A DNA stretch of 64,000 nt from Chitinophaga pinensis. GTDB lineage: Bacteria > Bacteroidota > Bacteroidia > Chitinophagales > Chitinophagaceae. Positions 8,300 through 16,236 of this stretch are shown in pieces; position 1 is the stretch's first letter; every line of letters begins with the position of its first letter. Where the stretch lies: assembly GCA_945862385.1 (NCBI GenBank), contig CAMAXV010000005.1, positions 62,001 through 126,000 of the forward strand, in the 5' to 3' direction. The position numbers and the translations under genes are program-made. Below the pieces are notes generated by a model. The model was not told the origin of the DNA, ran no database searches, and saw only the letters and a program-made list of their open reading frames with translations.

Positions 8300-8515
8300 A
8301 TGAAGAAAGTTTTAATAAGCATTGTGCTCCTGCTTTCCTTTGCCCTGGTAACGGAAGTGGAAGCACAATGTTCTATTTGTACCAAGACTGCCCAGCAGCT
8401 TGGACACAAGCCTGCAAAAGGGATGAATAGCGGCATTATTTACCTGATGATTGCCCCGCTGGCTATCATGGGTTTTGTGGGATTTCGCTGGGTCAAATCA
8501 CAAAAAGGAGAATAG
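8300..8515 (+). CDS. Small secreted/membrane protein with CxxC, downstream of typA
   Basis: 71 residues. A signal peptide (MKKVLISIVLLLSFALVTEVEA) is followed by QCSICTKTAQQLG, a linker KPAKGMNSG and a single membrane helix (IIYLMIAPLAIMGFVGF) ending in basic residues. The mature protein would carry a two-cysteine motif at its start, outside the cytoplasmic membrane. It seems to be a conserved Bacteroidota small protein of unknown function (recognised from general pattern, not searched). The 3-nt gap to typA implies cotranscription. Confidence 0.8.
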   Translation: MKKVLISIVLLLSFALVTEVEAQCSICTKTAQQLGHKPAKGMNSGIIYLMIAPLAIMGFVGFRWVKSQKGE

Positions 8516-8595
8516 CGCCACTTGCTCCCGCCATTTTTTTGAAAGTATTCATCGCGGAACATTTAATTTCACCCTTGATTAATAAATTCATCACC

Positions 8596-9375
8596 ATGTT
8601 CAGGCAAATCACATTATGCTTCCTGGTTTCTTCACTGATCTTGCAATCCTGCACAGTGAACAATGTTACCATCGATGATAAGCTTGGGAAGATTTTTGAA
8701 AAATATCAGGTAACAGGAACTTTCGGCATGTTTGATAACAGCAGGGGTGAGTTCACCATCTACGACCTGGAAAGGTTTAAGTCACCTGCGGCACCCGGAC
8801 AAACCTTTGATATCCTCACCACCCTCATCGCCTTACATTCCGGAAAACTTACTGACGAAGGTTCAGTCATTTCAGATAGCTTGGGAACTGCATTGAGGAT
8901 AGATTCAGCTTTTGTAAAACAATCTGCTACTCATTTTGAGGCTTTGGCCACACTTATAGGCAAGGACACCCTGAAATTCTGGGTAGACAGTGTTAAATAT
9001 GGCAACAAAAAAATTGCTTCGGGTAGGGATGCATTCTGGAATGATACTTTACAGATTTCACCTGATGAACAACTTGGACTGGTCAAGCGTTTGTATTTCA
9101 GACAGCATCCGTTTCGGGCAAGTGTGCAGGAAAGTGTGAAGAAGATGATGATTGTTGAAAACAATGCACAGCATCAGTTGGCATACCACACAGCTTCTGC
9201 TCCGGTAAAGGGCAAACAGCTCGTTTGGCTGGTGGGTTGGATAGAGGAGAACAGACACGTCTATCCTTTTGTTCTCCAATTTGATGCCGGATCAGCAATC
9301 AATGGTTCAGAAACCGGAATTAAACTGACCAAAGATATCCTGGATGATCTGGGATTCTTCAAGGGGAGGATGTGA
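8596..9375 (+). CDS. Lipoprotein with class D beta-lactamase fold, catalytic residues lost
   Basis: From the ATG at 8596 the protein has 259 residues, with a lipoprotein signal ending in LQSC (Cys19). The rest follows the OXA/BlaR1-sensor transpeptidase fold: TGTFGMFDNSRGEF, then PAAPGQTFDILTTLIAL, a retained YGN at 135-137, FWNDTLQISPDEQ and WLVGWIEENRHVYPF. The catalytic positions are changed: STFK is Q69-T-F-D72, SxV is S110-A-T, and KTG is H198-T-A. It should therefore not hydrolyse beta-lactams. It may be a structural or binding protein. A TTG 57 nt upstream could extend it but would spoil the signal peptide. Confidence 0.8.
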   Translation: MFRQITLCFLVSSLILQSCTVNNVTIDDKLGKIFEKYQVTGTFGMFDNSRGEFTIYDLERFKSPAAPGQTFDILTTLIALHSGKLTDEGSVISDSLGTALRIDSAFVKQSATHFEALATLIGKDTLKFWVDSVKYGNKKIASGRDAFWNDTLQISPDEQLGLVKRLYFRQHPFRASVQESVKKMMIVENNAQHQLAYHTASAPVKGKQLVWLVGWIEENRHVYPFVLQFDAGSAINGSETGIKLTKDILDDLGFFKGRM

Positions 9376-9492
9376 GTTGGGAGAGATGAGTTGAGAGGGA
9401 TAAGTTGAGAGAGTTGAGTTGAGAGAGAATAGTTGAGAGTTGAGAGAGATGAGTTGAGAGGGAAAAGTTGAGCGTTGAAGGAGATGAGTTGA
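9374..9492 (+). repeat. GTTGAGA short-repeat tract upstream of ispG
   Basis: A purine-rich tract with about ten imperfect copies of AGTTGAGAG separated by GAGATA or GGATA. It fills nearly the whole gap between the beta-lactamase-fold gene and ispG. Related tracts occur at 16121 and 44652. Confidence 0.85.
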
Positions 9493-9511
9493 TAAACAGA
9501 AACAGTAAGAT

Positions 9512-11515
9512 ATGTCTTTTGTAAACCCGCTTTCCAGCCTCTGTACATATAAGCGACTAATAACCCATGAAGTAAAGATTGGTGACCTGTTGCTTGGAAA
9601 TGGTCACCCCATTCGTATTCAGACCATGACCACTACTGATACGATGGATACCATCGCTACAGTTGAACAATCCATTCGTTGTATAGAAGCGGGTGCAGAG
9701 CTTGTGAGGATTACAGCTCCAAGTAAAAACGAAGCACTTAATCTCCAGCATATAAAGGACGAACTACGCAGGCGGGGCTATACAACGCCGTTGGTGGCAG
9801 ATATCCATTTCACACCCAATGCAGCAGAAATTGCAGCCCGAATCATTGAGAAAGTGCGTGTGAATCCGGGTAATTATGTTGATAAGAAAAAGTTTGAGTT
9901 CATTGAGTATACGGATGCAGATTATGTGGAGGAGATAGAGCGTATCAGAGAGCGTTTTACGCCATTGGTCAAGATTTGCAAGGAATATGGTACTGCCATG
10001 CGTATTGGCACAAACCATGGTTCTCTCAGCGATAGAATCATGAGCCGTTATGGCGACAGTGCCATGGGTATGGTGGAAAGTGCCATGGAATTTTTGCGTA
10101 TAGCAAGAGATGAGTCTTATCACAACATCATCCTCAGCATGAAGTCAAGCAATCCACAGGTGATGGTGCAGGCATACAGATTGCTTGTGGAGACGATGAC
10201 CAATGAGTTTGGTATCTGCTATCCTTTGCATCTTGGGGTGACTGAAGCCGGAGATGGTGAAGATGGCAGAATCAAATCAGCCATTGGAATAGGAACATTG
10301 TTAGAGGATGGAATTGGAGATACGATAAGGGTTTCGTTGACGGAAGATCCTGAATTTGAAATACCTGTTTGTAAGGATATAGTTAGTCGTTATAATCATC
10401 GCGCAGCTTCTTCACCACTACCTGCAATTGAGAAGTTACCCTATTCTCCATTTGAGTATGTACGCAGAAAATCAATTGCTGTAGAGAATATTGGCGGAAA
10501 ACAAGTGCCAGTAGTTGTAGCCGATTTAAGCAGTCGTGATTCAATTACACCTTCAGATTTGCAAAGCATAGGGTATACGTATGACGAACCAACAGACAAG
10601 TGGTCAATTGGTGATGCAGCGGCTGACTATGTATATACAGGCAGCGCTCCCATTGCATTTGGTCTGCCAGGAACTTTAAAAAATATTGTACAGGCTACTG
10701 CATGGAAGCAAAACAGTGAATCTGTTTTTCCAATTTTTGGTTTAGCTGATTTCAATCTTGCAACACTGAAGAGTGACCGCATCAATTTTGTACAGGTTGA
10801 TGCCTATATAACAGCTGATGAGCAAGCCTTAACTGAATTCACCGAGGGGTTAAAATTGGCAGCTGAAGACAAAACAGTTGTATTCAGCATCAGTAGTAGT
10901 AATGCCAATGCGATGCAGAGTGTCAGAAGGATGTTCATTCAGTTTGCAGAGCTGGGTATTACACAACCGGTGATACTGGTGACAGACAGCGGTGGCAACA
11001 CACCAGATGAGCACCTCATTCATTTTGCTACTGAACCAGGAGCATTATTGCTGGATGGTTTAGGAGATGGTATCTGTCTTGGTTTCAGCGCAGGAAGTTC
11101 TCTTGATAATCCTGTAGTTAAAGGCAGAACTTACCTGCCTGTTAAGGACATCTATCAGTTTACCAACAATACTGCTTTTAGCATACTACAGGCTACCAGA
11201 ACACGCATTTCAAAAACAGAATACATCAGTTGTCCGAGTTGCGGCCGCACCCTCTTTGATCTGCAGGAAACTACAGCCAAGATTCGGGCTGTGACCAATC
11301 ACCTGAAAGGTGTAAAGATTGCCATCATGGGGTGCATTGTGAATGGACCCGGTGAAATGGCAGATGCAGATTTCGGTTATGTGGGCAGCGGACCCGGTAA
11401 AATAACTTTATACCGCAGCAAGGAAATAGTGAAGAAAAATGTTGACAGTGAAGTCGCAGTTGATGAACTCATCAATCTATTAAAAGAAAGCGGCGCTTGG
11501 GTAGAGCCGGGGTAG
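9512..11515 (+). CDS. ispG: 4-hydroxy-3-methylbut-2-enyl diphosphate synthase (long form)
   Basis: A 667-residue IspG/GcpE that converts methylerythritol cyclodiphosphate to HMBPP in the non-mevalonate isoprenoid pathway using a [4Fe-4S] cluster. The N-terminal TIM-barrel part (PIRIQTMTTTDTMDT) and the C-terminal cluster domain (CPSCGRTLFD and MGCIVNGPGE) are separated by an extra domain of about 250 residues. That insert is the known long form of Bacteroidota, Chlamydiae and plants. Start at 9512 directly follows the repeat tract. Confidence 0.96.
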   Translation: MSFVNPLSSLCTYKRLITHEVKIGDLLLGNGHPIRIQTMTTTDTMDTIATVEQSIRCIEAGAELVRITAPSKNEALNLQHIKDELRRRGYTTPLVADIHFTPNAAEIAARIIEKVRVNPGNYVDKKKFEFIEYTDADYVEEIERIRERFTPLVKICKEYGTAMRIGTNHGSLSDRIMSRYGDSAMGMVESAMEFLRIARDESYHNIILSMKSSNPQVMVQAYRLLVETMTNEFGICYPLHLGVTEAGDGEDGRIKSAIGIGTLLEDGIGDTIRVSLTEDPEFEIPVCKDIVSRYNHRAASSPLPAIEKLPYSPFEYVRRKSIAVENIGGKQVPVVVADLSSRDSITPSDLQSIGYTYDEPTDKWSIGDAAADYVYTGSAPIAFGLPGTLKNIVQATAWKQNSESVFPIFGLADFNLATLKSDRINFVQVDAYITADEQALTEFTEGLKLAAEDKTVVFSISSSNANAMQSVRRMFIQFAELGITQPVILVTDSGGNTPDEHLIHFATEPGALLLDGLGDGICLGFSAGSSLDNPVVKGRTYLPVKDIYQFTNNTAFSILQATRTRISKTEYISCPSCGRTLFDLQETTAKIRAVTNHLKGVKIAIMGCIVNGPGEMADADFGYVGSGPGKITLYRSKEIVKKNVDSEVAVDELINLLKESGAWVEPG

Positions 11516-11525
11516 TGTTTAAATT

Positions 11526-12596
11526 TCAAAGCATAAATCTTTCAAATTTTTCACCCTTTAATTTCCAAATGCCGTTTTGATGTGTGCCAAGCCAAAGGTC
11601 CCCTTGTTTATCTTTGTAAATGTAAAATAAGTTGATTGCTCTCCCATTTTCATGAATCGAATAATGTTTGATTTCTTTACCGTCGTATTTCCAAACGCCA
11701 TTGCGGTAGGTAGCAATCCATACATTGTTATTCTGGTCTTTTGTAATGGATAAATACTCATTCAGGTTATTATTTTGAATACCATCTAAACTGCCAACAC
11801 TTTTTAGTCGCTCATAAAATATTGAATTTCCAACCGCAGTATTGTCAATTATTTTATACCGATAATCGGTGTTGAACCAAAAAAATCCATCTTTGTCTTC
11901 AATGATTGATCTGACCCCGTTAGCCGGACCATCATGCAGTTCAGTTACATCTGTTTCTGATATCCAATTGAATGATTTGCCATTGTACCTAAAGGCTCCG
12001 AATAGTGCAGTGCCAAACCATATATGTCCCTTGATATCTTTATAAATGCAATAGATGCCATAAGGGTCAAATGCATTCGGATGTTTTTTTAAGTATTCTT
12101 CACCAAGTTCGCTCTTGGGAACTTTTAGTTGATGTAGCATGTTTCCGTCGTATCTGCTTACAAATCCGATTTGCTGACTTTTGAACCACAGATCATCTGG
12201 GTGAAGACTCCAATTGGAAATACGATGAAGTGAATTAGGAATTTTCATTATTTGTCTCCCATCATATTTACATAAACCGTTATTGGTATTGATGAATATA
12301 TTTCCCAGTTTGTCTTCTTTGATTTCTTCAATCCTGATTCCAGGTAATCCATGTTTAGTTGTGAAATGGATAATTGTTTTACCATCATATTTATATAGCC
12401 CTGTTTCCCAACTGCCAAACCAGTATCTGTTTTTACTGTCTTGAAATACTACCATTATGTTATTTCCTGGTTGACTTACAGTATCGCCGTTGACAAGAGT
12501 ATATTTATTAGATACTAATTGAAACTCCTGAGCCTTTGTTTTGTTTGCGCTAAAAAATGTAGCCGTTATCAGTAGTAGAAAAAGTATGTTGTACAA
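11526..12596 (-). CDS. Two-component-regulator-type beta-propeller protein, secreted
   Basis: About 356 residues. A signal peptide (ILFLLLITATFFSANKTKAQ) precedes six or so propeller repeats with the signature WFGS..GLYKYDG, IWFGT..GAFRYNG, NVWIAT..GVWKYDG and LWLGT..GIWKLKG. Such propellers usually form the sensor part of hybrid two-component regulators; here no membrane helix, kinase or DNA-binding domain follows. The only start codon is a TTG (at 12596) and the text before it continues, in the same frame, a truncated upstream gene, so the native start seems to have been lost. Low GC. Confidence 0.75.
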   Translation of the reverse strand: MYNILFLLLITATFFSANKTKAQEFQLVSNKYTLVNGDTVSQPGNNIMVVFQDSKNRYWFGSWETGLYKYDGKTIIHFTTKHGLPGIRIEEIKEDKLGNIFINTNNGLCKYDGRQIMKIPNSLHRISNWSLHPDDLWFKSQQIGFVSRYDGNMLHQLKVPKSELGEEYLKKHPNAFDPYGIYCIYKDIKGHIWFGTALFGAFRYNGKSFNWISETDVTELHDGPANGVRSIIEDKDGFFWFNTDYRYKIIDNTAVGNSIFYERLKSVGSLDGIQNNNLNEYLSITKDQNNNVWIATYRNGVWKYDGKEIKHYSIHENGRAINLFYIYKDKQGDLWLGTHQNGIWKLKGEKFERFML

Positions 12597-12611
12597 TTCA
12601 CTTGATTTTAA

Positions 12612-12797
12612 TTATTCCGTTGCTTGATCTCGCTTATCTAATAGTGCTTTATCCAGAGGTTGATTATGAAAAATGATAAAATTGTTATGAGTAGTTTTAT
12701 TGGAGTAAAATAAAATTGGATTTAGTACGAGTATAAGTTGAAGTCCACTTATAAGCAAGACAACAATTGTCAATCGACATATCCATTTTTTTACCAT
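12612..12797 (-). pseudogene. N-terminal fragment of a membrane-anchored Bacteroidota protein
   Basis: 61 codons: an N-terminal membrane helix (ICRLTIVVLLISGLQLILVLNPIL) then NKTTHNNFIIFHNQPLDKALL. From memory this resembles the start of a longer Bacteroidota protein family with a later HExxH-like motif. The frame ends in TAA after DQATE, but continuing past that stop the same frame reads LKSSELYN, which suits such a protein, and then runs straight into the signal peptide of the propeller gene. I read it as a truncated gene joined to its neighbour. ATG overlaps the stop of the VOC gene by 7 nt. Confidence 0.55.
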
Positions 12798-13153
12798 TGT
12801 TGAAATCTTATCCCAACTTGCTTATCTGCAATTGCAAATTCTTTTGCACCCCAAGGGCGGAGTGTTAGTTTATTTAGGTTTGGGTGCAGCAAATGAGGAT
12901 GAGAAGCTGATATTTTTTCATAAACTTCATCAATATTATGTGTTTCTATCCTAAGTTCTGGATAATGTTCTTTTGCCAATTGTTCATTTTGAAAAACCAT
13001 GATTTTTAATCCATCTTTTACCAAAACGCAATAAGGATCTGAAGTCTTCAAGTCCTGGTGTTTAATTGAAAATTGAAGGCAATCTACAAATAGTTTTAGT
13101 CCGTCTGAAATGTCGATGAAGAAGACACTGGGTACCAGATTAGAAAAATTCAT
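12791..13153 (-). CDS. VOC (glyoxalase/bleomycin-resistance fold) protein
   Basis: 120 residues in the vicinal-oxygen-chelate fold: VPSVFFIDISDGLKLFVDCLQF opens the first beta-alpha-beta-beta-beta unit, and LRPWGAKEFAIADKQVGIRFQQW closes the second. The acid expected at the metal site is seen as KEF in the last part, but the other ligand positions are not clear. Members range from glyoxalase I to antibiotic-binding proteins; the activity cannot be assigned. It lies in the AT-rich patch 22 nt after the DUF4143 ATPase gene. Confidence 0.75.
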   Translation of the reverse strand: MNFSNLVPSVFFIDISDGLKLFVDCLQFSIKHQDLKTSDPYCVLVKDGLKIMVFQNEQLAKEHYPELRIETHNIDEVYEKISASHPHLLHPNLNKLTLRPWGAKEFAIADKQVGIRFQQW

Positions 13154-13175
13154 ACAGAGATTATTTGTTTCTTGT

Positions 13176-14390
13176 TTAAATTGAAAGCATTAGCCAATTT
13201 AATGCGTTTATTTTTTTTATTCCGTTGTAGGTTCCTGTATCATAGTCCATCGTAATTAAAATTTTCTCGTGATGATCTGCAATATTATTAAACGGGGCCA
13301 ACTCTCGTTCTAAAGTGGTTGTGTATTGTACTGTTTGTGAAACTTGAATGTACTGTGTAAAACCTTCGTTGTTTCGAACAACAAAATCAACTTCTAAATT
13401 ATTGGTTTTCCCTATCCAGACCTGATTGTTTCTGCGCTTCAGCTCGAGATAAATAATATTCTCCAGTAAATGACCTGCATCGCTTACTAATTCTTTTCCA
13501 AGCAATGCGTTACGAAAACCCAAATCAACCAAATAGTATTTTTCTTGCGTTGCTAAATGTTGTTTGCCTCTGATGTCGTATCGATTTACTTTGTAAAACA
13601 AATAGGCTTCCACCAATGATCCAATGTATTTTGAAACAGTTTTATTATCTATTTTCTTTTTGTTTGCTGTCAAAACTTTGGCGATGTTTCCTGCTGATAC
13701 ACTTGAGCCAATTGAATCTATCAAAAAGTTTACAACTTCCTGATATGATTGTTCTCCATAAATTGTATATCGTTTAGAAATATCGTTGTCAAATATGTTT
13801 TTGAAAACCATTTGTAAATATTCGTTTGCAAAATGATTTCCGTCTGCTGAAAGTCTTACAGCTTCGGGGAAACCACCTGTTACTACATATTCCGCAAAGG
13901 CCCGGTCAGGGTTTGTAGTTTTGTCTGTGAACGCTAAATATTCAGCAAAAGAAAAAGGCAATACATTTATTTCATAAGCTCTGCCTGTCAGTAGAGTTGA
14001 CAACTCGCTTGATAATAAAAATGCATTTGACCCCGTAACATACAAGTCTATGTTTGGGTGCACGTACAGGCCTTCTAACAGTTTTTCAAATTCGGGAACA
14101 TTTTGCACTTCGTCGATAAACACATAATTGATTGCATTTTTTTTGAGATGCTTAATTATGTAATCGTAAATCTCCTTCCAGTTTTTTTCTGCTAGAAACC
14201 TAAATTCAGGCATATCCATGTTGATTGCCAAAATGGATACCTTGCTATTCTCTTTACGTAGCAAGTTTTGAAACTGTGTCATTAATGTTGATTTTCCACA
14301 ACGCCTAACTCCAGTGGCAACCTTGATAAGATTCTTGTCTTTTAGAACCCTAAGTGTATTCAAATAACGGGTACGTTCTATGATTTGCAT
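13176..14390 (-). CDS. AAA ATPase with C-terminal DUF4143
   Basis: 404 residues. The N-terminal AAA domain has Walker A GVRRCGKST at 27-35, Walker B VFIDEVQ at 90-96 and a sensor VTGSNAFLLSSELSTLLTGRA. The C-terminal DUF4143 part contains LLENIIYLELKRR and NLEVDFVV, reminiscent of the restriction-endonuclease-like fold (E..D..K-type core). Proteins of this class are frequent in accessory regions; their function is unknown, although links to toxin-antitoxin and defence have been suggested. AT-rich; a promoter element lies directly before the ATG. Confidence 0.85.
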   Translation of the reverse strand: MQIIERTRYLNTLRVLKDKNLIKVATGVRRCGKSTLMTQFQNLLRKENSKVSILAINMDMPEFRFLAEKNWKEIYDYIIKHLKKNAINYVFIDEVQNVPEFEKLLEGLYVHPNIDLYVTGSNAFLLSSELSTLLTGRAYEINVLPFSFAEYLAFTDKTTNPDRAFAEYVVTGGFPEAVRLSADGNHFANEYLQMVFKNIFDNDISKRYTIYGEQSYQEVVNFLIDSIGSSVSAGNIAKVLTANKKKIDNKTVSKYIGSLVEAYLFYKVNRYDIRGKQHLATQEKYYLVDLGFRNALLGKELVSDAGHLLENIIYLELKRRNNQVWIGKTNNLEVDFVVRNNEGFTQYIQVSQTVQYTTTLERELAPFNNIADHHEKILITMDYDTGTYNGIKKINALNWLMLSI

Positions 14391-14394
14391 AAAT

Positions 14395-14402
14395 CAAAGG
14401 TA
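14395..14402 (-). promoter_or_regulatory. Promoter element (TACCTTTG, minus strand) before DUF4143 gene
   Basis: Exact TAnnTTTG on the minus strand, ending 4 nt before the start codon, the same arrangement as at ctaA. A leaderless transcript is likely. Confidence 0.5.
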
Positions 14403-14446
14403 TATAAAATCCTAAAACTAATAAAAATAAGAAGCTTTTAGGAAAA

Positions 14447-14590
14447 TTAGACATCTCCTTTATTCGTCATTAAAAAGTCTGCAAATTCTCTTGCACTGGT
14501 ATAATATTCAAATATTTTTATATTGATTGTCAAATCTAGGTTTTATACCTTGGCATCTTCTGTTGCCGTGTTTCTAATTTTAGAAGTTGT
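14447..14590 (-). other. Possible gene relic in otherwise empty DNA
   Basis: In this gap the minus strand reads NLDLTINIKIFEYY, continuing TSAREFADFLMTNKGDV to a TAA at 14447. The same frame upstream (NTATEDAKV) is separated by a stop at 14543-14545. The wording looks protein-like but is too short to assign; chance is possible. The remainder of 14403-14590 shows nothing recognisable. Confidence 0.2.
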
Positions 14591-15049
14591 TTAGCTTTCA
14601 CAAATCTCTTTCAACTTCTTAAGTGCTTTAGGATAAGCATCATTCATATAGCCTATAAAATCTTCTATAGTGTCTATGTCAATAGTAAGTGAGACAGTCT
14701 CGTTGTTTGCTTCAAAACTGTAATTCTCAAATCCATTTGCTCATTTTTCAACCGCTGGGCCTTCTGTTATTTCTTTACCCGCATTGACAAGTCCATAATG
14801 TTGAATAGAAACAAATTGGTTGGGGATGTTTTCGACAATTCTTGAAACCATTCCTCCTTTTTCACCCTTCTCGTCTACACCGACAAATAGAATTTTACTT
14901 CCCTTTTCCCAACTTCCTTCATAAGTAAATGTAGGATTAAACATAGCTGTCCATTGCTCGTAGGTAGACTTATTACTAAGGCCAAGCATGCAATCAAATA
15001 CCTTTGATAAAGGTGCATTGATGTTTATTTTGAATTGTAATTTTTTCAT
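14591..15049 (-). pseudogene. SRPBCC/AHSA1-like protein broken by one stop codon
   Basis: The first 102 codons (MKKLQFKININAPLSKVFD ... STYEQWTAMFNPTFTYEGSWEKGSK) are a typical START-like SRPBCC domain. They end at TGA (14741-14743) after GPAVEK. Without a frameshift, the same frame continues ANGFENYSF, then VSLTIDIDTIEDFIGYMNDA and KALKKLKEICES to a TAA at 14591, giving the normal C-terminal helix and about 152 residues in all. The expected residue at the stop is Trp (TGG), so a single G-to-A change would explain it. TGA ends other genes here, so it is not a sense codon. A sequencing error is possible. Confidence 0.8.
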
Positions 15050-15198
15050 TCGATAAAATTTTTCTTACTTGTAAATTATTTTCTTATTGCGTTTAGTTTT
15101 AATGACCGCTATCTCATAAATATACATACCTTTTCTTTTTTCCTAAGGAATTTGTAACACATGAATCAAATACCTTTACAGCAAATTGATTCAGGTAA

Positions 15199-16089
15199 AT
15201 GGTTTCTTTGTCCATCATCATAGTCAACTATAGGTCCTGGCTAAGATTGTCGGCTTGTCTGCAAAGTATTGAGCAGCAAGACCTGAATGATCTTGAGGTG
15301 ATTGTCGTTGATAATTTTTCCAATGATGGTGAAGGTGAAACTTTCGCTGCTCAATTTCCTCAGGTGAAATGGATCATGCAAAATATAAATGGCGGGTTTG
15401 CGCAGGCATGCAACAGGGGAGCAAGGGAGTCAAAAGGAAGTTGGCTGTTGTTCCTTAATCCGGATACGATTTTGAATACATCTGTTTTGAAGCCACTGTT
15501 GGAGAGAGTAGAAAAGGAAGAGGATTGGAAATTGATTGGAATCAGACAGTTGAATGATAATGGCAGAGACACCCATCCGCATGGTCTTTTTCTGAAATGG
15601 TGGAATGTATGGGCTCCGGTTAGGAGTCTGGAAAGACTGGTGAAAGGCGCACATTGCAGCAAACATTATCTGAGTTCGGCACCGGTGACTTATCCCGACT
15701 GGATATCGGGTTCTTTTGTGCTCATCAGGAAAAATGACATGGAAAAACTGGGTGGCTGGGATGAGCGATTCTGGATGTATTGTGAAGACATGGATTTGTC
15801 TAAACGTGCTGCTGAATTGGGATGGAAGCGTGTCATGTACAATGAGATCTCCTGTATTCATTCACATGGCGGTTCCTCCCGCATCAATCCCGAGACCAAA
15901 GCCATCACAAAAACGGAAGTGATGATCTCCACCATCCGCTATTTGAAGAAATACAATTCACCGGTTAAATTCGGTTTTGCAATGGACATGTATTTCCTCC
16001 CCAGGATTATTGAATCATTGATCACTTATCCTTTTTCACCTCTTACCAGAGCTATCGTCAAACGATTTCTTCATTCAAAAATCAAATGA
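15199..16089 (+). CDS. Family 2 glycosyltransferase
   Basis: 296 residues of the GT-A fold, close to rhamnosyltransferase-like GT2 enzymes that add sugars to surface polysaccharides or lipid-linked glycans. VSLSIIIVNYRSW opens the nucleotide-sugar site. VVDNFSNDG, then NGGFAQACNRG and FLNPDTIL supply the acidic metal-binding motifs, and DERFWMYCEDMDLSKRA is the acceptor-side motif. It stands alone between the AT-rich patch and kbl, so its glycan is unknown. Confidence 0.9.
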   Translation: MVSLSIIIVNYRSWLRLSACLQSIEQQDLNDLEVIVVDNFSNDGEGETFAAQFPQVKWIMQNINGGFAQACNRGARESKGSWLLFLNPDTILNTSVLKPLLERVEKEEDWKLIGIRQLNDNGRDTHPHGLFLKWWNVWAPVRSLERLVKGAHCSKHYLSSAPVTYPDWISGSFVLIRKNDMEKLGGWDERFWMYCEDMDLSKRAAELGWKRVMYNEISCIHSHGGSSRINPETKAITKTEVMISTIRYLKKYNSPVKFGFAMDMYFLPRIIESLITYPFSPLTRAIVKRFLHSKIK

Positions 16090-16120
16090 ATCTCAGAACC
16101 TAGTGAATAGCTTCAAAAAG

Positions 16121-16155
16121 TCATAAGTTGAGAGAAGTTAGATGAGAGTTGAGAT
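16121..16155 (+). repeat. Short GTTGAGA-type repeat
   Basis: ATAAGTTGAGAGAAGTTAG followed by ATGAGAGTTGAGATT: a small member of the same family as at 9374 and 44652, again just after a plus-strand stop codon. Confidence 0.65.
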
Positions 16156-16236
16156 TGTCGACTTCACAGGAATATTTTTTCTCCTGCCGAAGGCATGCTC
16201 AAAGTAATTCTCTAAACCTGCCTTTCCCCTCGTGCC

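Noticed and set aside
8596-9375. Functional beta-lactam resistance gene
   Set aside because: The nucleophile serine and its lysine are both absent, and the KTG motif is changed.
9374-9492. CRISPR-like array
   Set aside because: Repeat units are 7-15 nt, imperfect and contiguous, with no spacers of regular length and no cas genes.
12612-15049. Toxin-antitoxin or defence island
   Set aside because: Only the DUF4143 ATPase hints at this; neighbours are a VOC gene and broken genes, with no toxin, nuclease or integrase recognised.
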